Shown here in pieces: positions 5,673 to 8,518 of a stretch of 8,518 nt of DNA. The first letter of the stretch is position 1. Each line of letters starts with the position of its first letter. The stretch is taken from contig JAUSPM010000120.1 of the NCBI GenBank assembly GCA_030655675.1, positions 1 to 8,518 of the forward strand, given 5' to 3'. The notes below the pieces were generated by a model. That model worked only from the letters and a program-made list of their open reading frames with translations. It had not been told where the DNA came from and searched no databases. The stretch is from Methanosarcinaceae archaeon (GTDB lineage Archaea; Halobacteriota; Methanosarcinia; Methanosarcinales; Methanosarcinaceae). Position numbers and translations under genes: made by a program.

Positions 5673-6653
5673 TTACCATAAAAGTGAAACATAACCTGCG
5701 GATATAGTAGATAATACTACATCTACAATGAGTGAACCAAACATAACGCCCCTGTATCGGGAACCCTGTAAAAATAGCCTGCCACCACGCTCAGGCATAG
5801 GATTCTTTATAAAATCAAATGACTGTGTGAGCATCCATGCACCTGCTAATGTTGCACCTGCAAAAAAGATTAGACCAAGATGTGCTGTCCATCCGATGAT
5901 GAGTGATGCGATGATACCTGCGATCCAGCAAAGTGTCACTAACTTAGATGTTGTCGGAATACCAAACGTGACAGGAAATGTTGGTGCACCTTTGGCACGG
6001 TCGCCTTCTACATCCCTTGCAACGCCGGATAATGTGAATCCCCAATCAGTGACACACATCATTATGCCCAAAAAGATTGCAGGAACAGGTAGAATTACAG
6101 AATCCGGCACACCCACCATGAGATCGGCCATTACAGAATCCTGTACATCAAGTAAGATTCCTGCAGGATCAAAGGCTAACCATATTCCAATTGGAACAAG
6201 ACCATAAGCGATTCCCACGGGTACAAAACTCAGGAACGTCATTCTTTTTGCAACTACTGAGTATATGCTGATAGTAACGACCGCCATAATTAGGATTACA
6301 AAGGATTCAGGATTAAGATAAAGAGCAACAACCGAAGCGATTATTGCAAGAAAAAGTGAATATGAAAGTGCGTGATACTTTGATATTTTCGATGAAGGCA
6401 GAGGACGATTCGGCAGATTAATCTCATCAATATCGATGTCACAGCAGTCATTGAACACATACGAACTCGTGATCGCTGCATAACCACCTATCACTGCAAT
6501 TATGAACGGGATCAGTGGTGGGAATGCACCTGCTAAAAGGTATGATGCTAACAGCGCACTTGCTGCAGGAAGTGCCAGGTCCATATCTGCAATCTCTGGT
6601 CTCAGCATTTCAAGATATGGGTTTTGAGGCTTTGATTCTGTTGTTGATACCAA
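5673..6653 (-). CDS. UbiA-family membrane prenyltransferase
   Basis: UbiA enzymes transfer a polyprenyl chain from its diphosphate to an acceptor in the membrane. Both metal/diphosphate motifs are present (numbering from GTG 6662): NDCCDIDIDEINLPNRPLP near 71-89, the NDxxDxxxD motif with N71, D72, D75 and D79; and RDVEGDRAKGAPTFPVTFG near 216-234 with D217 and D221. About eight or nine hydrophobic helices span the rest. It could be a digeranylgeranylglyceryl-phosphate synthase (archaeal membrane lipid) or a paralogue prenylating another head group; the second motif also resembles the chlorophyll-synthase/quinone branch. It leads an operon with a prenyl-reductase-like flavoprotein and a radical SAM protein. 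Start choice: AAGGTGG overlaps the GTG at 6662, so that GTG is probably part of the Shine-Dalgarno; the in-frame TTG at 6653 lies 6 nt beyond AGGTG and gives 326 residues. The GTG version would be 329. Confidence 0.9.
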   Translation of the reverse strand: MVSTTESKPQNPYLEMLRPEIADMDLALPAASALLASYLLAGAFPPLIPFIIAVIGGYAAITSSYVFNDCCDIDIDEINLPNRPLPSSKISKYHALSYSLFLAIIASVVALYLNPESFVILIMAVVTISIYSVVAKRMTFLSFVPVGIAYGLVPIGIWLAFDPAGILLDVQDSVMADLMVGVPDSVILPVPAIFLGIMMCVTDWGFTLSGVARDVEGDRAKGAPTFPVTFGIPTTSKLVTLCWIAGIIASLIIGWTAHLGLIFFAGATLAGAWMLTQSFDFIKNPMPERGGRLFLQGSRYRGVMFGSLIVDVVLSTISAGYVSLLW

Positions 6654-6658
6654 ATATA

Positions 6659-6665
6659 CCACCTT
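6659..6665 (-). promoter_or_regulatory. Shine-Dalgarno of ubiA, deciding a TTG start
   Basis: AAGGTGG on the minus strand matches the archaeal anti-Shine-Dalgarno (complement of GGAGGTGAT) and overlaps the first possible GTG codon (6660-6662). The next in-frame start, TTG at 6651-6653, is placed 6 nt downstream of AGGTG, the normal spacing. Confidence 0.6.
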
Positions 6666-6690
6666 ATAAAACTACTTCCTAATTTCCAAT

Positions 6691-6700
6691 ATTATATATT
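6691..6700 (-). promoter_or_regulatory. TATA box of the ubiA operon
   Basis: AATATATAAT on the minus strand is the clearest TATA box of the window. It is centred near 6696, predicting a transcription start near 6670 and a leader of about 17 nt to the TTG that contains the AAGGTGG ribosome site. Confidence 0.6.
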
Positions 6701-6743
6701 AGCCTTGTTAAAGTAATACGTTGCAAACCCGTTTTCAAACAAC

Positions 6744-6756
6744 TGTGAATATCACA
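6744..6756. promoter_or_regulatory. Perfect palindrome upstream of the ubiA promoter (possible operator)
   Basis: TGTGAATATCACA is a perfect 5-bp inverted repeat around a 3-nt centre, about 45 bp upstream of the ubiA TATA box and in the spacer after tgtA. Position and symmetry suit binding of a dimeric regulator. No matching copy was found at the other promoters, although the arms GTGA/TCAC recur at 8374-8386. Confidence 0.35.
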
Positions 6757-6792
6757 AAGCCAAAAATAATAACAAAGAGATTGTACGATGTA

Positions 6793-6818
6793 TTGGCCGG
6801 TTTTTAATGGCCAAAACC
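6793..6818 (-). terminator. Interleaved inverted repeats after tgtA; possible 3'-end structure
   Basis: Starting 2 nt before the tgtA stop, the transcript can form two mutually exclusive 6-bp stems. One pairs GGTTTT (6818-6813) with AAAACC (6804-6799); the other pairs TTGGCC (6814-6809) with GGCCAA (6798-6793). No T-run follows immediately; the nearest, TTATTATTTTT (minus), is at about 6773-6763. This may be a terminator region or a mixed-stem/pseudoknot fold at the end of tgtA. Confidence 0.4.
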
Positions 6819-6819
6819 A

Positions 6820-8280
6820 TCACTCACCATTATAGATCACATTCGCAATTTCAGCCAGTTTCTCAAACAATGGATGTTCCAATCCACCTTTTCTTATAAA
6901 TGTGAACTTTGCATCCGGGTTAAGTTCGATCAGACGTATGGTGTTCTCAAGAGCACGCCCCAGTGATTCATAATCAGGAGTAGCGATAACTTCAGCGTTG
7001 AGTGGATAAACTTCACCAAGTTCAACCGGATATGCGCCAAATGGTGGTTTGAATGTGAGCAAATTATCATATTCATTATCCCTTTTTGTAGGGGTTGTGC
7101 GAATGATCGCAGTGCCTGTAATAGTGAATCGGTCCAACCTGTTTGAGAAACGCAGAACTTCGGGACGATCTGCAGATTCGGGACCACAATAGAAGAATGT
7201 TGATTTTGATGCCGGATCGCATTGTTCAAGCCAGTCCGAGTATTTGTATGCCTGCTTTAGCCCTTCCAGAAGATGCGGATGAGCGCGACAGCGCAATTCT
7301 ACGAGTTCGAGGAGGTTACCATCTTTTATCGATTGTTTTACAAGCCGCATCTCTTGGAATGTTACATAGAGGTTGTGCCGTGCAAGAAGTTCACCACTGT
7401 TCTCTGCGTTTTTGAGTTCCTCTGCTGTGTGATTCACACAAATCGGACACGAGCATGGCAGATAGTGCAAGTCTTCAACATGATAGGTCCCCTGAGATGT
7501 CATATACCGGCCATCTTTTGCATATAATGCATACGCTGCCGAGTCGAATAGGTCACAGCCGAGTGCGACTGCGAGCGCAAACATCATTGGGTGTCCTGCA
7601 CCGAACAGGTGTACGGGTGCGGTTGGATCAAGTCCTTTTTTGGATGATACGATTACATCTACAAGGTCTGCATAGCGGTATGATTCCATCAATGGTACGA
7701 CTGCACCAAATGGATATATGTCGAATTTGAGTTCCGAAAGTTCCCTTGCACATCTCTCACGAAGGTCAGGGTATGTTGAACCCTGTACAGGTCCTGCGAG
7801 CAGCATGCCGTCTTTTACAAGTTCTCGTGCCTTTGCCAATCGCTCAATGGTTATTTCAAGTTCGGACTCTGCCCGTGATCTTGGTACATCAGGCGGGGTC
7901 GGAATGTCAAGTGGCACGCCAATGTCTGTGCCTATCTTCTGCTGGAAGTCGATGATCTGTTCGTTGGTGACCTCGACCTCACCATATACGGATAACTGGA
8001 ATGACCCCGAGTCTGTCATTATGGGACCGTCAAAGTCAAGGAGCGAGTGCAATCCATCTTTCAATGCCTTTTCACGCAGTTCGTCCCTGCGATAGATGAT
8101 ATAGGAGTTTGTTATGATGATCTCTGCACCGAAATCCTTCATCTCACTTGGTTTTATGATCATGATGTTAGGATTGATGACAGGCATGATGGTTGGTGTT
8201 TCCACGACACCATGTGGTGTTGTGAGCCTGCCGATGCGCCCTGCAGCGTCTTTTTGAAGTATTTCGAAATTTGATGACAT
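6820..8280 (-). CDS. tgtA: Archaeosine tRNA-guanine transglycosylase, catalytic subunit without PUA domain
   Basis: TgtA exchanges guanine-15 in the D-loop of archaeal tRNA for preQ0 (7-cyano-7-deazaguanine), the committed tRNA step toward archaeosine. The 486-residue product shows the TIM-barrel signatures: IMTDSGSFQL with D90 (corresponding to D95 of the Pyrococcus horikoshii enzyme), GPVQGSTYPDLRE near 163-175, LFGAGHPMMF near 225-234, and CDLFDSAAYALYAKDGRYMT with nucleophile D246 (P. horikoshii D249). The zinc ligands are C276, C278, C281 (CSCPIC) and H302. The protein stops about 100 residues short of the single-chain enzymes, so the C-terminal PUA domain is missing. This is the split arrangement known in Methanosarcinales, where a separate TgtA2/PUA gene is expected elsewhere. 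The ATG at 8280 has no Shine-Dalgarno but lies about 27 nt from a TATA box, implying a leaderless mRNA. Confidence 0.95.
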   Translation of the reverse strand: MSSNFEILQKDAAGRIGRLTTPHGVVETPTIMPVINPNIMIIKPSEMKDFGAEIIITNSYIIYRRDELREKALKDGLHSLLDFDGPIMTDSGSFQLSVYGEVEVTNEQIIDFQQKIGTDIGVPLDIPTPPDVPRSRAESELEITIERLAKARELVKDGMLLAGPVQGSTYPDLRERCARELSELKFDIYPFGAVVPLMESYRYADLVDVIVSSKKGLDPTAPVHLFGAGHPMMFALAVALGCDLFDSAAYALYAKDGRYMTSQGTYHVEDLHYLPCSCPICVNHTAEELKNAENSGELLARHNLYVTFQEMRLVKQSIKDGNLLELVELRCRAHPHLLEGLKQAYKYSDWLEQCDPASKSTFFYCGPESADRPEVLRFSNRLDRFTITGTAIIRTTPTKRDNEYDNLLTFKPPFGAYPVELGEVYPLNAEVIATPDYESLGRALENTIRLIELNPDAKFTFIRKGGLEHPLFEKLAEIANVIYNGE

Positions 8281-8302
8281 CTGGAGATGTAGATGAGAGT
8301 TG

Positions 8303-8312
8303 AGATATATCT
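8303..8312 (-). promoter_or_regulatory. TATA box of tgtA
   Basis: AGATATATCT, a self-complementary TATA-like box, is centred near 8307, about 27 nt before the tgtA ATG. This predicts transcription starting at or within a base or two of the start codon. No ribosome site is present (the bases before the ATG read CATCTCCAG), which supports leaderless initiation. Confidence 0.55.
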
Positions 8313-8373
8313 AATCGACGCTCAGTCATAATCAAATGTTGATACGCCTCGCGCGCTTGTTCCCGCTAAAATT

Positions 8374-8386
8374 AAGTGATTCACTT
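8374..8386. repeat. Perfect palindrome between 5S rRNA and tgtA
   Basis: AAGTGATTCACTT is a 6-bp inverted repeat around one central base, about 65 bp upstream of the tgtA TATA box. A second small inverted repeat, GTGGA/TCCAC, follows at 8396-8413. They could be an operator for tgtA or 3'-processing/termination structures of the rRNA transcript. The evidence is symmetry and position only. Confidence 0.3.
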
Positions 8387-8420
8387 CATTGAACTGTGGA
8401 ATAAAGTATCCACTCTCACA

Positions 8421-8440
8421 TAAAAATATATTAAAAAAAG
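8421..8440 (-). terminator. T-tract terminator after 5S rRNA
   Basis: On the minus strand, about 13 nt after the inferred 5S 3' end, seven consecutive T (8439-8433) are followed by AATATA and five T (8426-8422). Such T-tracts are the standard archaeal termination signal and fit the end of a ribosomal RNA transcript. Confidence 0.7.
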
Positions 8441-8452
8441 GGTATAGTAAGA

Positions 8453-8518
8453 GTGAGCATAGCAGCGATCCATAGTTCCCGAGGACTCTCGTACCTCAGT
8501 ACAATATAGAACGCGGGC
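8453..8518 (-). rRNA. rrf: 5S ribosomal RNA, 3' half (cut by window edge)
   Basis: Read on the minus strand, the last 66 bases carry the 3' half of an archaeal 5S rRNA. The signature TTGTACTGAGG...TCCTCGGGAA forms the helix IV stem (CTGAGG with CCTCGG). TCTATA pairs with TATGGA to form the neighbouring helix, and ATCGCTGCTATGCTC is the 3' strand that would pair with the missing 5' end in helix I. The 3' end is placed near 8453 from this expected pairing and the T-tract that follows; it may be off by a few bases. The 5' half, and probably 23S and 16S rRNA genes upstream of it, lie beyond the right edge. tgtA is the next gene downstream on the same strand but has its own promoter. Confidence 0.85.

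Noticed and set aside
5728..6207. 159-codon frame on the plus strand opposite the ubiA gene
   Set aside because: No family signature or ribosome site; it is antisense to well-supported membrane-protein codons carrying the second UbiA motif.
7718..8095. 125-codon frame opposite tgtA
   Set aside because: Low-complexity Ser-rich antisense reading of the catalytic region of tgtA.
8281..8440. Possible tRNA gene downstream of 5S rRNA
   Set aside because: The spacer was searched for T-arm (GGTTCRA) and acceptor pairing on the minus strand; only short palindromes and T-tracts are present.

Overview
The window looks like chromosomal DNA from a methylotrophic methanogenic archaeon of the Methanosarcinaceae (Methanococcoides/Methanolobus/Methanohalophilus-like; genus not provable by eye). 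Four things point there: an F420-dependent methylene-tetrahydromethanopterin dehydrogenase (mtd); an archaeosine tRNA-guanine transglycosylase of the split type without a PUA domain; a UbiA prenyltransferase beside a geranylgeranyl-reductase-like flavoprotein; and archaeal control signals (TATA boxes about 25 nt before very short leaders, T-rich terminators). Non-coding DNA is AT-rich. No mobile element, CRISPR array or tRNA was seen.

Layout, left to right. Positions 1-228 hold no convincing gene but contain a GC-rich block with inverted repeats. A 58-residue membrane-anchored acidic protein (229-405, minus) lies just downstream of the mtd terminator. mtd (453-1283, minus) is divergent from serB (1491-2159, plus), across about 200 bp holding the mtd promoter and a 10-bp-phased direct repeat. 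serB is followed on the same strand by a long coiled-coil protein of the archaeal COG1340 type (2303-3160), which ends at a clear hairpin plus T-run terminator. Three genes then run leftward: a UbiA-family prenyltransferase (5673-6653), a flavoprotein of the geranylgeranyl reductase family (4500-5657) and a radical SAM protein with a cysteine-bearing C-terminal domain (3280-4413). tgtA (6820-8280, minus) follows, and the right edge cuts through the 3' half of a 5S rRNA gene (8453-8518, minus), so an rRNA operon probably lies beyond the edge.

How the genes fit together. mtd serves C1 metabolism, serB makes serine, and tgtA and 5S rRNA belong to the translation apparatus; these are housekeeping neighbours. 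The most interesting unit is the ubiA - flavoprotein reductase - radical SAM operon. Prenyl transfer, prenyl-chain reduction and a radical step form a plausible isoprenoid-lipid or membrane electron-carrier pathway. Methanophenazine, the prenylated phenazine of Methanosarcinales, is one candidate product. This is inference: the reductase lacks hallmark residues of membrane-lipid geranylgeranyl reductases, so a different substrate is likely.

Start codons were moved inward for four genes (ubiA, reductase, radical SAM, coiled-coil) because of Shine-Dalgarno or promoter positions; the alternatives are given in each entry.
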